A stretch of 64,000 nucleotides of DNA from Poriferisodalis sp022821985 (GCF_965219595.1 NZ_OZ244781.1:1302001-1366000); one strand, 5' to 3'. Counted from the first letter of the stretch, positions 26,950 through 36,232 are shown. The notes: generated from the sequence alone by a model not told the origin. Made by a program: numbers and translations.

Positions 26950-28300
26950 GGCTCTTCGCGTTTTTTTGGGATGACGGTGGGTTGAGGGTCCTTGGGTAGG
27001 GGTCGAGGCCCTGCTGGGATCGGTGTTCGTGAGACGCCGAACCCTGGAGGGCCTCGATGGCGAGAGATGTTATGTCGGTGCGGCTGTGGCTGCCGCAGGT
27101 GCGGGTGCTGGGAGTGCTTGCCGATCTGCCGGAGCGGCTGGTGGTGCGGGTCGCCTCGACGGTGGTGCGCCCGAAGTGCCCGCACTGTTCGGCGCCGAGC
27201 GGGCGGACCCATGACCGCCGCGACAACAAGGTGCGCGACCTGGAGGTGTCGGGCCGGCCGGTGACGCTGATCTGGGAGCGGCGGCGCATGGTCTGCGAGC
27301 CGTGCGGCCGTCGATTCTGTGAGGACCACCCGGCGTTCGAGGGCCGTCTCACGGCCCGGCTGGCACGCCGTGTGGTCCAGGACGCCCAGGCGATGACGGT
27401 CAACGCGGCGGCCCGCCGGCACCGGCTGGGCTGGGGCCTGGTGAACGCGCTGGTGGTCGCCTGGGCGGGGCTGGTCGGCGAGCATCGCCGTCGGCGCAGG
27501 TGCCGGCTGCTGCTGGTCGATGAGACCTCGATCCGCCGTCGGCACCGCTACGTGACGGTGCTGGTCAACGGCGACACCGGCGAGGTGCTCGCCATGGTGC
27601 CCCACCGCAGCCAGGCAGCCCTGACGGCGTTCCTGGCCGCCCAGGGCCACAAGTGGTGCCGCGGCGTCAAGGTCGTCGTGTCCGACGGCTCGAAGGCATA
27701 CAAGGCAGCCATCGACGCCCGGCTGGGCCACGCCCGCCACGTGCTGGACCGGTTCCACGTCATCAGATGGTTCGCAGCCGGGCTGACCGCGGTGCGCCGA
27801 GACGTCCAGCGCCGCCCCGAAGGCGCCAAGCCCCGCTTCGACCCCGACGTGTTCCGGGCACGGTTCCTGCTCATGCGCAGACCCGACACCCTCGACGCCG
27901 CCGAGCGGGAACGCCTCGACGGCCTGTTCGCCGCCCACCCTCGGCTCAAAGCCGCCTGGGACGCGCTCGGCGAGCTGCACAACCTCTACCTCGCCAAAGA
28001 CCGCAAAGGCGCCCTCGAAGCGCTCGACCGGTTCGCCGACATCTACGGCACCGGCCAGATCCCCGAGTTCAGCGGCATCGTCGACACGTTCCTGGCCTGG
28101 CACGAACAGATCCTCGGCTGGCACCGCGCCGGGCGGCCCAGCAACGGCCCCATCGAAGGCACCAACAACCTGCTCCAAGTCCTGCGCCGCAAAGCCCACG
28201 GCTTCACCAACCACGCCAACTTCGAAGCCCGCGGCATCCTCACCACATAGCCTGACCCCACCGAGCCCAGCAGCCCCATCCCAAAAAAACGCGAAGGCTC
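26950..28300 (+). mobile_element. Intact ISL3-family insertion sequence, 1351 bp
   Basis: The ends are 24-bp imperfect inverted repeats: GGCTCTTCGCG plus a T7 tract and GGGATG on the left (from 26950), and the complement of GAGCCTTCGCG plus the same T7-GGGATG on the right (ending 28300). They differ at three of 24 positions. The element is flanked by a perfect 8-bp direct repeat TCAAAACT (26942-26949 and 28301-28308), the target-duplication length known for ISL3. One intact transposase lies inside. The exact target duplication suggests a recent insertion. Confidence 0.95.
27057..28250 (+). CDS. ISL3-family transposase
   Basis: DDE transposase of 397 residues. The N-terminal zinc-binding region has paired cysteines (KCPHCSAPSGRTHDRR and CEPCGRRFC). 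The catalytic acids are likely Asp in LLLVDETSIRR, Asp in VVVSDGSKAYKAAI and Glu in GPIEGTNNLLQ, matching the family layout. No frameshift or internal stop is seen, so it should be active. It is transcribed in the same direction as the nuo genes but has no functional tie to them. Confidence 0.95.
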   Translation: MARDVMSVRLWLPQVRVLGVLADLPERLVVRVASTVVRPKCPHCSAPSGRTHDRRDNKVRDLEVSGRPVTLIWERRRMVCEPCGRRFCEDHPAFEGRLTARLARRVVQDAQAMTVNAAARRHRLGWGLVNALVVAWAGLVGEHRRRRRCRLLLVDETSIRRRHRYVTVLVNGDTGEVLAMVPHRSQAALTAFLAAQGHKWCRGVKVVVSDGSKAYKAAIDARLGHARHVLDRFHVIRWFAAGLTAVRRDVQRRPEGAKPRFDPDVFRARFLLMRRPDTLDAAERERLDGLFAAHPRLKAAWDALGELHNLYLAKDRKGALEALDRFADIYGTGQIPEFSGIVDTFLAWHEQILGWHRAGRPSNGPIEGTNNLLQVLRRKAHGFTNHANFEARGILTT

Positions 28301-28508
28301 TCAAAACTTTGAATTCGGGCGTTCCTGCCTCGGCGCCGAGGTTGCAGAGCGGGCGATTGTGTGCACTTGCGGACGCATCGTGCGGCGTGCCGACAGGTGG
28401 CGGCGTCATCGAGACAGGGCTGATCGCTCCGTAGAGTGAGTGGCGAGTTCTCTGAAGCAACCAAGACGCACTGTTCGCAGGCCCTCCAGAACGAGCGGGG
28501 ATGCTTCG

Positions 28509-31500
28509 ATGGCCGAAGGAAAGCTCCACGAGCACGACTTCAACGCCGCGCTGGCCGAGGCGATGAAGCGAATGCATGCCGACGACCGCGTCATCTTCAG
28601 CCACGAGCGCGTCGGCGTGCTCAGGCCCGTCTCCGGCGGCGGCTCGCGCCGTGTGGACGTGTTGGTGAGGGCCAAGAATCTCTTGCCGGTTGCTGTCGAG
28701 GTCGAATACGACCGCCCGGGCGCCAAGCCCGACCGCGATGCCGAGGCACGGCTGGGCCTCGAATTCGTCGGCGACGGTCGGGTGATCGCCTCGGCGATCT
28801 CGGTGCTCGCGCCCCCGCTGGCTGAGCAGTGGACTGATCACGAAGACGCCGTGAGCCGCCTCGTCGGCGGAGCGCAATTGCAGTACGCCGTCCTCTCTCG
28901 ATCAGACGATGCGGCAGAGCCGGGCCGCTGGCCTCGGGCGGGCTGGCTCACCGGCACGGCGCAGTCGCTGGCCGAGCTTGCGGTCATGGTTTCTGTTCCG
29001 CCGGGTCAACTGGAGCTGGTTGCCGCCGACGCTGCCGACAAGATGCGCGGCATCTCAGAAGACCTCGCCGCGGACCTCAGCGACGACGCCAAGCTTCGGC
29101 TGGCGGCCGCGATGGGACGGCCGTCGGGCTCGGACAGCCTCAACGTAGTCGGCGTGGTGTGGCTGAATGCGTTCCTGTTCCAGGATCGGATCGCGCAGGC
29201 GCACCCCGACGTGCCGGAGCGTTCGGAGGCAGCGCCGGATTACGACCCGATTCCCGAGTTGGTCGGAAAGGCCTGGCAGGCGATTCGCAGGATCGACTAC
29301 CGATCAGTGTTCGACCCCGCGGAGGCTGCTCTGCGAATCGTCTATCGAGATCTCGGAACGGCGCGCACCGCTCGATTGCTGGGACGGGCGGCGCTCATCG
29401 CCGGACGGGTCGAATCGGGTGTGCTCGGCGTGTTCGACATCGGTGGCGAGCTGTTCCAGCGCCTTATCTCGGACAGGTCCGAAGCAGCGAGCTATTACAC
29501 GCGGCCAGAGGTCGCGGAGTTCCTCGCCCACCTCACGGTCAACGACAGTGTGCGGCTGCCGCGCTCGGCCCGCGCGGTGGCGCTGGGCGAGTCGGATCAC
29601 CTGGGCGAGGTCTTTCGCATCGCCGACTTCGCCTGCGGCACGGGAACTCTGCTCCGTGCGGCCTATCGGAGAGTTCGCGCCCTTGCGCGAGCGGCGGGAG
29701 CGCAGCCAGAAGGCTTGGCTGCACTGCACACGCACTTGATGGAGGAAGGATTCTGCGGCGTCGATATCTCGCCGATAGCGGCCCACCTGACTGCATCGAG
29801 CCTCTCGAACATCGAGCCCGCCGCCGACTACCGCCACACCAACATCGGCGTCGCGCAGGCATGCGGACCGACGGGAGCAACCGGATCGGTCGAGTATCTC
29901 GAAACCGATTATCTCGCCGACCTCTTCGGATATGAGGCGTCGTCGACAGGGTCGGCACCTCGCTCTGACGCAGAGGCAGACGCACGAGGCCTGTACGCGC
30001 CCAAAGAGCGTTTCGACATCGTGATGATGAACCCGCCGTACTCGCGCTCACGCGGGGGCCAAGCCCTCTTCGACATCGCTGGGGCGACAGAAGCCGAGCG
30101 CAAGCGCGCCCAGAAGCGGGCGCAGGCCTTGGTCCGAGACACGCCGGCCGATCTCAAGGCCGGGCTTGCCGCTGTGTTCTGTGAGCTCGCGCGCCGAAAG
30201 CTCAGCCCCGGCGGGCGAGTCGGCATGGTGCTCCCCATCACCGCTGCTGCTTCTCCCGCGTGGTCATCCATCAGGGCCATGTTCGAGACATGCTTCGACG
30301 ACCTCTTGCTCGTGGCATTTCCCGGCGCGACACGCGGCGGAGACAAGACGCTCTCGGCCGACACCGCCATGGGTGAGATGATCATCGCCGGCACCAAGCG
30401 ATCGGAACCCCGCGCCGACCTCTCCGAGGCCGACATCATGACGGTGGCGCTCGATGAGCCTTTCGGCAGCATCGCCGTTGCTGCCGAGACGGGACGCTCA
30501 GTTGATGCCGCGCTTCGCGGCCGGGAGGCACAGCGGGAGGGCAACGTCACCGTCGGAACTGCGGTGACCGGTCGCTGGACCATGCTGCCCGCCGCCGGAG
30601 GCGGGCCATGGGCGGCCGTCGGCGCGGCCAGCTTCGGGGCCGTCGCCGTTGCCGAGCGGCTGACGCGGCGCGGCGAGTTCATGCCCCTCGACGCTCACGA
30701 GCCCGTATGCCAGGTTGCCATGACGACAATCGGCGAGATGTTCGAGCTTGGCCCGACGCATCACCGCATCGGCCATGTCGCGGGCAATGAGCCAATTGGC
30801 GCCTTCGAGCTGTGGCCGATCGCTGACGATCAAGTACGCCCCGACACGTCGTTGTGGGCATCCGATGCCGAGGCTCAGACCACCTTGACCGTTGACCCCA
30901 CGCATTACGGTCACGTCGTCGGTCCACGGTTCAGCGATGCACGTGAACGTGCTCTCGTCCAGTTGCAACGCAAGCTGTCACGGACGAGTGGCGGCAAAGC
31001 CAGCGACGCAGCAATCGAGGAGGCCCAAGCAGAAGCCGAAGCCGCCGAACGCTCCCGGTCGCAGAGCGCACTCGACGAGATGCGACGCTGCCGGTCCACG
31101 CTCTTCTACCAGCGGGGCATCTTCTGGCCGTCACAGGTGGCGCTTGCCGCGGTCACCGACAAACCGGTCATGGGTGGACGGGCCTGGTGTGCGCTCTTGC
31201 ACGACGACCCCGTCGTCCGTTTCGGCTTCGCGATCTGGGCGAACTCGACGCTCGGGATGGTGGTCCACTGGTCACGAGCGCAGCGCCAGCAGCATGGACG
31301 CAGCAGTGCGCAACTGGAAGGCATCCGGCAGATGCCGTGCCCGGACTTCAACCAAGCGACTACTTACGGAGCGGCCCAAGAATTGCTGGAAGCCGAGTCT
31401 GAATTCTTGCGCACGACGCTCATGCCGGCCCGTGATGCGTACCGAGACCCTGCCCGAGCGACGTTGGACGAAGCAGCAGCCCGCCTGCTCGGTATTCCCG

Positions 31501-31583
31501 ATGCTGGGTCGCTGCGCGATCTCGCCCGCAACTGGTGTTGCGAACCCTCCGTCCACGACGGGACACCACCGGTCTTCGAGTGA
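28509..31583 (+). CDS. Large N6-adenine DNA methyltransferase with nuclease-like N-terminus (type IIG/Eco57I-like)
   Basis: A protein of 1024 residues that methylates adenine in DNA, possibly a single-chain restriction-modification enzyme. SAM-binding motif I is ADFACGTGTLL (about residue 373), preceded by SYYTRPEVAEFL; the catalytic motif is MNPPYSR (about 508) and LSPGGRVGMVLP follows. The C-terminal 400 residues would be target recognition. Near the N-terminus RRVDVLV followed by PVAVEVEYD (Asp50, Glu64, Glu66) resembles a PD-(D/E)xK site, but ExE replaces ExK, so cleavage activity is uncertain. ATG at 28509 is chosen; GTG at 28440 would add 23 basic residues of low quality. No specificity subunit or partner lies nearby. 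Confidence 0.8.
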   Translation: MAEGKLHEHDFNAALAEAMKRMHADDRVIFSHERVGVLRPVSGGGSRRVDVLVRAKNLLPVAVEVEYDRPGAKPDRDAEARLGLEFVGDGRVIASAISVLAPPLAEQWTDHEDAVSRLVGGAQLQYAVLSRSDDAAEPGRWPRAGWLTGTAQSLAELAVMVSVPPGQLELVAADAADKMRGISEDLAADLSDDAKLRLAAAMGRPSGSDSLNVVGVVWLNAFLFQDRIAQAHPDVPERSEAAPDYDPIPELVGKAWQAIRRIDYRSVFDPAEAALRIVYRDLGTARTARLLGRAALIAGRVESGVLGVFDIGGELFQRLISDRSEAASYYTRPEVAEFLAHLTVNDSVRLPRSARAVALGESDHLGEVFRIADFACGTGTLLRAAYRRVRALARAAGAQPEGLAALHTHLMEEGFCGVDISPIAAHLTASSLSNIEPAADYRHTNIGVAQACGPTGATGSVEYLETDYLADLFGYEASSTGSAPRSDAEADARGLYAPKERFDIVMMNPPYSRSRGGQALFDIAGATEAERKRAQKRAQALVRDTPADLKAGLAAVFCELARRKLSPGGRVGMVLPITAAASPAWSSIRAMFETCFDDLLLVAFPGATRGGDKTLSADTAMGEMIIAGTKRSEPRADLSEADIMTVALDEPFGSIAVAAETGRSVDAALRGREAQREGNVTVGTAVTGRWTMLPAAGGGPWAAVGAASFGAVAVAERLTRRGEFMPLDAHEPVCQVAMTTIGEMFELGPTHHRIGHVAGNEPIGAFELWPIADDQVRPDTSLWASDAEAQTTLTVDPTHYGHVVGPRFSDARERALVQLQRKLSRTSGGKASDAAIEEAQAEAEAAERSRSQSALDEMRRCRSTLFYQRGIFWPSQVALAAVTDKPVMGGRAWCALLHDDPVVRFGFAIWANSTLGMVVHWSRAQRQQHGRSSAQLEGIRQMPCPDFNQATTYGAAQELLEAESEFLRTTLMPARDAYRDPARATLDEAAARLLGIPDAGSLRDLARNWCCEPSVHDGTPPVFE

Positions 31584-31708
31584 TCTTCGCGCCTTGTTCT
31601 TCGTGACACGCACGGCGAGAAGTCACTGCTCGCGGACGCTGTGATGCTGTCTGAAGCGCTGGCCGAGATTCGGCGCAGGGTGGCGCGAAGTCGCTAGCGT
31701 TGCGGTCC

Positions 31709-32074
31709 GTGTCCGACCTCTTGCGGAGCTATCTGACCGTCGCAATCTTCGGCGCAGCGGCAGTCCTGATGGCCTTCACGATGTTCGGAGTCGCACGGGT
31801 CCTGCGGCCGCAGCGACCGACGCCCCAGAAGCTCATCGCATACGAGAGCGGCGTCGATCCGGTCGGCAGCGACTGGACCCAGAGCCAGATCCGCTACTAC
31901 GTCTTCGCGGTGCTCTTCGTGCTGTTCGACGTGGAGGCCGTGTTCATCTTCCCTTGGGCGACGCGGCTCGAGGTCTATGCCCTGTTCGGCCTGGTCGAGA
32001 TGGCGATCTTCATCTTCATCCTGGTGCTGGGCCTGTTCTACGCATGGCGCAAGGGCGTCCTGCGCTGGGTGTGA
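31709..32074 (+). CDS. nuoA: NADH-quinone oxidoreductase subunit A (cluster 2)
   Basis: A 121-residue three-helix subunit with KLIAYESGVDPVGSDW and FVLFDVEAVFIFPWA. It is of normal length, unlike the 180-residue NuoA of cluster 1, and has Ser where cluster 1 has Cys in the YE(C/S)G motif. GTG at 31709 is used; TTG at 31700 is possible. It opens an 11-gene cluster without nuoE, nuoF or nuoG. The 125 bp before it hold no recognised feature. Confidence 0.94.
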   Translation: MSDLLRSYLTVAIFGAAAVLMAFTMFGVARVLRPQRPTPQKLIAYESGVDPVGSDWTQSQIRYYVFAVLFVLFDVEAVFIFPWATRLEVYALFGLVEMAIFIFILVLGLFYAWRKGVLRWV

Positions 32075-32094
32075 GGGGCTGAGGGATTCCCGCG

Positions 32095-32661
32095 ATGGCA
32101 CTGGTTGACAAAGTCAAACTGCCCAAGCCGCTGAGCTGGCTGCTGAATTTCGGCCGGGCGCGCTCGCTGTGGGTGTACCAGTGGGGCCTCGCCTGCTGCG
32201 CCATCGAGATGGGCGCCGCATTCGGCTCGCCCCGCTATGACGTGATGCGTCTGGGCGTCATCCCGTTTCCGGCCAGCCCGCGCCAAGCCGATCTGGTGGT
32301 GATCTCCGGCACCGTCACCGACAAGATGGCGCCGGTCATCCGCCGCCTGTACGAGCAGATGCCCGAGCCCAAGTACGTCATCTCGATGGGCTCGTGCGCC
32401 AACTGCGGCGGGCCGTACTGGGACAGCTACTCGGTGACCAAGGGTGTGGATCAGGTCATCCCGGTCGATGTGTACGTGCCCGGCTGCCCGCCGCGGCCCG
32501 AGGCGCTGCTGGAAGGCATCGTGCTGCTGCAGGAGCGCATCCAGCGCGAGGACATGCAAGAACGCTGGCGCGGCGAACCGATAGTGGTGCCAGCAGCGCC
32601 GGGAGCATCGCGCACTGCGCCGACATCGCCGGCAGCACCCGCGGGATCGGCGCAGGCGTAG
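32095..32661 (+). CDS. nuoB: NADH-quinone oxidoreductase subunit B (cluster 2)
   Basis: Cluster N2 subunit of 188 residues. Ligands are CC in WGLACCAIEMGAAF, Cys in SMGSCANCGGPYWD and Cys in YVPGCPPRPE. The motif after the third ligand (ANCGGPYWDSYSV) is the common bacterial form, whereas cluster 1 has ASSGGMFNNYAIV, so the two NuoB proteins come from different lineages. A low-complexity tail of about 25 residues ends the protein. Confidence 0.97.
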   Translation: MALVDKVKLPKPLSWLLNFGRARSLWVYQWGLACCAIEMGAAFGSPRYDVMRLGVIPFPASPRQADLVVISGTVTDKMAPVIRRLYEQMPEPKYVISMGSCANCGGPYWDSYSVTKGVDQVIPVDVYVPGCPPRPEALLEGIVLLQERIQREDMQERWRGEPIVVPAAPGASRTAPTSPAAPAGSAQA

Positions 32662-32663
32662 CC

Positions 32664-33398
32664 ATGGCCGACGGCACCGGCGACGAGCAGACAGACGACG
32701 CAGCAGCGCCCGGCGACGAGGCGCGCGAAGCGCTCGCCGCCGAACTGTCCGAGTTGCTCGGCGATGCGGTGGTCGAATCCCACGTGGAAGCCGGCCAGAA
32801 CCTCTGGCTGCGCATCGCCATCGAGCAGTGGCATGGCGCGATGTCGGCGCTGCGAGACGCAGGCTTTGCCTACTTCGGCTTCCTGTCGGCCATCGACTGG
32901 ACCGATGCGCCCGAAGGTCGCTACGAGGACACCGAGTTCGACGCCGCCGGCGTCGGCGAGGAAGACGACGAAGCATCCAGCGCCACGGCCGAGGAGACCG
33001 TGCGGCGAGGGGGCGGCGAGACCCGTTTCCAATTGCTTGCGCAACTGCATTCGCCGGCCCGGCACGCCGCCGTGCTCATCAAGGCCGACGTGCCCGAGGC
33101 CGACGGCGCTCCCGCATCGGTGCCGTCGATCATCGACATCTTCTCCGGGGCCGACTGGCACGAGCGAGAGGCCCACGAGATGTTCGGCCTCGTCTTCGAC
33201 GGCCATCCGAACCTGGAGCACATCTACCTGCCCACCGAGTTTGAGGGCCACCCGCTGCGCAAGGATTTCCCCTTGCTGGCTCGTGCGGTCAAGCCGTGGC
33301 CCGGCGTGGTCGACATCGAGGAGATCCCGCCCGAGCTCGAAGCCCAGCTCGAGGCCGAGGTGATGGCCGAGTTCGAAGCGTCGGGAGCGGGCGCATGA
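32664..33398 (+). CDS. nuoC: NADH-quinone oxidoreductase subunit C (cluster 2)
   Basis: 30-kDa peripheral subunit, 244 residues. The signature is HEREAHEMFGLVFDGHPN with EGHPLRKDFPL. It is longer than NuoC of cluster 1, mainly through an acidic insertion around residues 85-120 (for example GVGEEDDEASSATAEE) and a Glu-rich tail. ATG at 32664 is 2 bp after nuoB; the frame open further upstream overlaps nuoB. Confidence 0.95.
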   Translation: MADGTGDEQTDDAAAPGDEAREALAAELSELLGDAVVESHVEAGQNLWLRIAIEQWHGAMSALRDAGFAYFGFLSAIDWTDAPEGRYEDTEFDAAGVGEEDDEASSATAEETVRRGGGETRFQLLAQLHSPARHAAVLIKADVPEADGAPASVPSIIDIFSGADWHEREAHEMFGLVFDGHPNLEHIYLPTEFEGHPLRKDFPLLARAVKPWPGVVDIEEIPPELEAQLEAEVMAEFEASGAGA

Positions 33399-34579
33399 GC
33401 CCCCCGCCGACGGCATCTGCGCTGCGGGAACAGCAGGCCTACGTGGCGGCCCAAGCCGCCGATGCCCGCGTCAATGTCGAGCTCGACACCGGCGACATGA
33501 CGCTCAACATCGGCCCGCAGCACCCTGCCACCCACGGCACGCTGCGCATCGCCTGCCAGCTCGACGGCGAGCAGGTCATCTCGGCCGAGCCCCTCATGGG
33601 CTACATGCACCGCGGCTACGAGAAGCTCTGCGAGGTCCGCACCTATCCCCAGTGCACCACGCTGATCAACCGCATCGACTGGCTGGGCAGCTTCGCCAAC
33701 GAGGTGCCGTTCATCCTGGCGGCCGAGCAGCTGATGGGCGTGGAGGCCCCGCCCCGTGCGCAGTGGATCCGCACCATCCTGTTTGAGCTGAGCCGTATCG
33801 CCAACGTGTCGCTGTTCCTCGGCGACATGGGTGTGCAGGTCGGCGCGCTGACCCCGGTGTTCTTCGCCTTCCGTGACCGCGAGCGGGTGCTCAACCAGAT
33901 CGAGGAAGTCACCGGCGGTCGCTTCCACCCCAACTTCGACCGCATCGGCGGCCTCAAAGACGACATCCCCCGCGGTTGGATTGCCGAGACGCACGCCGTC
34001 ATGGCCAAGATGCGCGGCTTCTGCGACGAGATGGAAGACCTGCTCATGGGCAACGAGATCTTCCAGACTCGCTGCCGCAGCGTGGGCGTGATCCCGGGTG
34101 ACGTGGCGCTCAGCTACGGCCTGTCGGGCGCCAACCTCCGCGCCAGCGGGGTCGACTGGGACCTGCGCCGCGATGCCAACCCAGGCCTCGCTTGGGACCA
34201 GGTGGACTGGCGGGTCTGGACCCATCCCGACGGCGACTCGTTCGCCCGCTACTGGGTGCGTCTGCAGGAGACCCGCGAGGCCACCAAGATCGTCGACCAG
34301 CTGCTCGACGGCATCCCCTCGGGCCCGATCATGGCCAAGGTGCCGCGCATCATCAAGGTGCCCGCCGGCGAGGCGTACGTCTCCACCGAGAACCCGCTGG
34401 GCGAGATGGGCTACTACGTGGTGTCCAAGGGCGGCCTTGGCCCGTTCCGGGTGAAGATCCGCACGCCCAGCTTCAGCAACATCTCGGTGGTGCCGTGGGT
34501 GATGCGGGGCACCTACGTGCCCGACATCATCACCATCCTCGGCTCGCTGTACTTCATCCTCGGGGATATCGACCGATGA
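33395..34579 (+). CDS. nuoD: NADH-quinone oxidoreductase subunit D (cluster 2)
   Basis: 49-kDa quinone-site subunit, 394 residues. The signature LNIGPQHPATHGTLRIACQL starts near residue 37, with MGYMHRGYEKLCEVRTYPQ, SRIANVSLFLGDMG and GEMGYYVVSKGG. ATG at 33395 overlaps the nuoC stop. It is a plausible substrate for the MidA-type methyltransferase encoded just after this cluster, since the eukaryotic homologue modifies the NuoD counterpart. Confidence 0.97.
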   Translation: MSPPPTASALREQQAYVAAQAADARVNVELDTGDMTLNIGPQHPATHGTLRIACQLDGEQVISAEPLMGYMHRGYEKLCEVRTYPQCTTLINRIDWLGSFANEVPFILAAEQLMGVEAPPRAQWIRTILFELSRIANVSLFLGDMGVQVGALTPVFFAFRDRERVLNQIEEVTGGRFHPNFDRIGGLKDDIPRGWIAETHAVMAKMRGFCDEMEDLLMGNEIFQTRCRSVGVIPGDVALSYGLSGANLRASGVDWDLRRDANPGLAWDQVDWRVWTHPDGDSFARYWVRLQETREATKIVDQLLDGIPSGPIMAKVPRIIKVPAGEAYVSTENPLGEMGYYVVSKGGLGPFRVKIRTPSFSNISVVPWVMRGTYVPDIITILGSLYFILGDIDR

Positions 34580-35604
34580 CCGGGGCACTGGGCCTGGCGT
34601 ACTGGGCCGAGACCAGCATCAAGCTGGGCGTGGCGCTCATCGTCATCCCCACGGCTGCGCTCATGCTGGGCTACCTGTTCCTGCTCAAGATGATGGCGTT
34701 CATGCAGAGCCGGCTCGGCCCCCAGGACGTCGGCCCCTACGGCACGCTGCAGCTCATCGCCGACGCGGTCAAGTTCCTGCAGAAGGAAGACATCCACCCC
34801 GCCGCCGCCGACCGGCGAGTTTTCCGGGCAGCCCCGGTGGTGGTGCTGGCCTCGTCGTTCCTGCTCTTCGTGGTGCTGCCCACCGGCCCCGACGCGGTGG
34901 TGGAGAACCTCGACACGGGGATCTTCTACGCGATGGCGGTCTCGTCGCTGTCGGTGCTGGGCGTGCTGATGGCGGGCTGGGCGTCGGCCAACAAGTACGC
35001 CTTGCTCGGCGGCCTGCGGGCGGCTGGCCAGCTCATCGCATACGAGCTGCCGCTGATCCTCGCCGTCATGGGAGTGGTCATCCAGGCCGACTCGCTCAAC
35101 CTGCAGGAGATCGTGCGTGCCCAGGCCGAGGGCGAGATCTTCGGCTTCGGCCTGATCGGCAACCCGTTCATCCTGACGCAGTTCATCGGTTTTCTGATCT
35201 TCATGATCTCCGCCCAGGCCGAGCTGACCCAGACGCCGTTCGACATGCCCGTGGCCGAGACCGAGCTCGTCGGCGGCTTCCACGTGGAGTACACGGGTTT
35301 CCGCTTCCTGCTGTTCTTCATGGCCGAAGTGGCCACGGCGTTCGCCTTCTCGGCGCTCGCCACCGTGATGTTCCTGGGCGGCTGGTGGATTCCCGGCTTC
35401 GACTTCAACGCGCCGGTGCTCAACGTGCTCGGCCCGGTCGTGATGCTCGTGAAGATCCTGGTGGTGGCCTTCATCATCTTCTGGATCCGCTTCACCTACC
35501 CCCGCCTGCGCGAAGACCAGCTCCAGAAGTTCGCCTGGAAGGTCCTCATCCCGCTCTCGCTCGCGAACATCGTCGTGACCGGAATCTTCAAGGTGGTGCT
35601 GTAG
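34576..35604 (+). CDS. nuoH: NADH-quinone oxidoreductase subunit H (cluster 2)
   Basis: Membrane subunit of 342 residues with KMMAFMQSRLGPQDVGPYG, ADAVKFLQKEDIHP and TPFDMPVAETELVGGFHVEY. It has the compact family length, without the insertion and tail of NuoH in cluster 1. ATG at 34576 overlaps the nuoD stop by 4 nt. The first loop reads FLLKMMAFMQSR where cluster 1 has MIWFERKLISDMQHR, so the conserved loop glutamate/arginine pattern differs. Confidence 0.96.
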   Translation: MTGALGLAYWAETSIKLGVALIVIPTAALMLGYLFLLKMMAFMQSRLGPQDVGPYGTLQLIADAVKFLQKEDIHPAAADRRVFRAAPVVVLASSFLLFVVLPTGPDAVVENLDTGIFYAMAVSSLSVLGVLMAGWASANKYALLGGLRAAGQLIAYELPLILAVMGVVIQADSLNLQEIVRAQAEGEIFGFGLIGNPFILTQFIGFLIFMISAQAELTQTPFDMPVAETELVGGFHVEYTGFRFLLFFMAEVATAFAFSALATVMFLGGWWIPGFDFNAPVLNVLGPVVMLVKILVVAFIIFWIRFTYPRLREDQLQKFAWKVLIPLSLANIVVTGIFKVVL

Positions 35605-35606
35605 AG

Positions 35607-36224
35607 ATGCCACAACTTCCCGGACTGCTGAAGGGCCTTGGCGTGACGGCGCGCACCGCGATGCGCACGCTGTTCCCCAAGCGGGGTATCCGCACGCTTA
35701 TCCCTGCTCCCCAGCAGGGCTCGGTGACCGTGCAGTACCCGCACGAGAAGGAAGCCCCGCCCGACCGCGCCCGGGGCGTGATCGCCCTGCACGAGGAGAA
35801 CTGCACGGCCTGCATGTTGTGCTCTCGCTCGTGCCCCGACTGGTGCATCTACATCGAGGGCCACAAGGTGAAGGCCCCGCCCCGGCGCGCCGGCGGTGCG
35901 GTCCGTTCGGTCAATGTGGTCGACCGGTTCGACATCGACTACGCGCTGTGCATGTACTGCGGCATCTGCGTGGAGGTGTGCCCGTTCGACGCGCTGTTCT
36001 GGTCGCCCGAGTACGAGTACTCCGAGCCGCACATCGCCGACCTGCTGCACGACCGGATCCGCCTGAGCGAGTGGATGGAGACCGTGCCGGAGTTCCTCGA
36101 GTACGAGCCCGGCTCGGAGCAGAAGGTGCGCAAGGTTCCCGACTTCGGCACTGACGACTTCGCGCCGGCGCGCAAGCTCGATGCCGATGGCGCTCGCGAG
36201 CTCGCGTCTGGAGCGGGGAGCTAG
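35607..36224 (+). CDS. nuoI: NADH-quinone oxidoreductase subunit I (cluster 2)
   Basis: Double [4Fe-4S] subunit, 205 residues. Cluster motifs are CTACMLCSRSCPDWC and CMYCGICVEVCPFDALFW. ATG at 35607 follows nuoH by 2 bp. In a complex without NuoE, F and G this subunit, with NuoB, C and D, would be the electron entry face, so a soluble ferredoxin-type donor could dock here; that is inferred from related 11-subunit enzymes. Confidence 0.96.
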   Translation: MPQLPGLLKGLGVTARTAMRTLFPKRGIRTLIPAPQQGSVTVQYPHEKEAPPDRARGVIALHEENCTACMLCSRSCPDWCIYIEGHKVKAPPRRAGGAVRSVNVVDRFDIDYALCMYCGICVEVCPFDALFWSPEYEYSEPHIADLLHDRIRLSEWMETVPEFLEYEPGSEQKVRKVPDFGTDDFAPARKLDADGARELASGAGS

Positions 36225-36232
36225 GACGCCCG

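Noticed and set aside
26950..26972. T7 tract downstream of nuoN taken as an intrinsic terminator
   Set aside because: The tract is part of the ISL3 terminal inverted repeat and is mirrored at the other end of the element.
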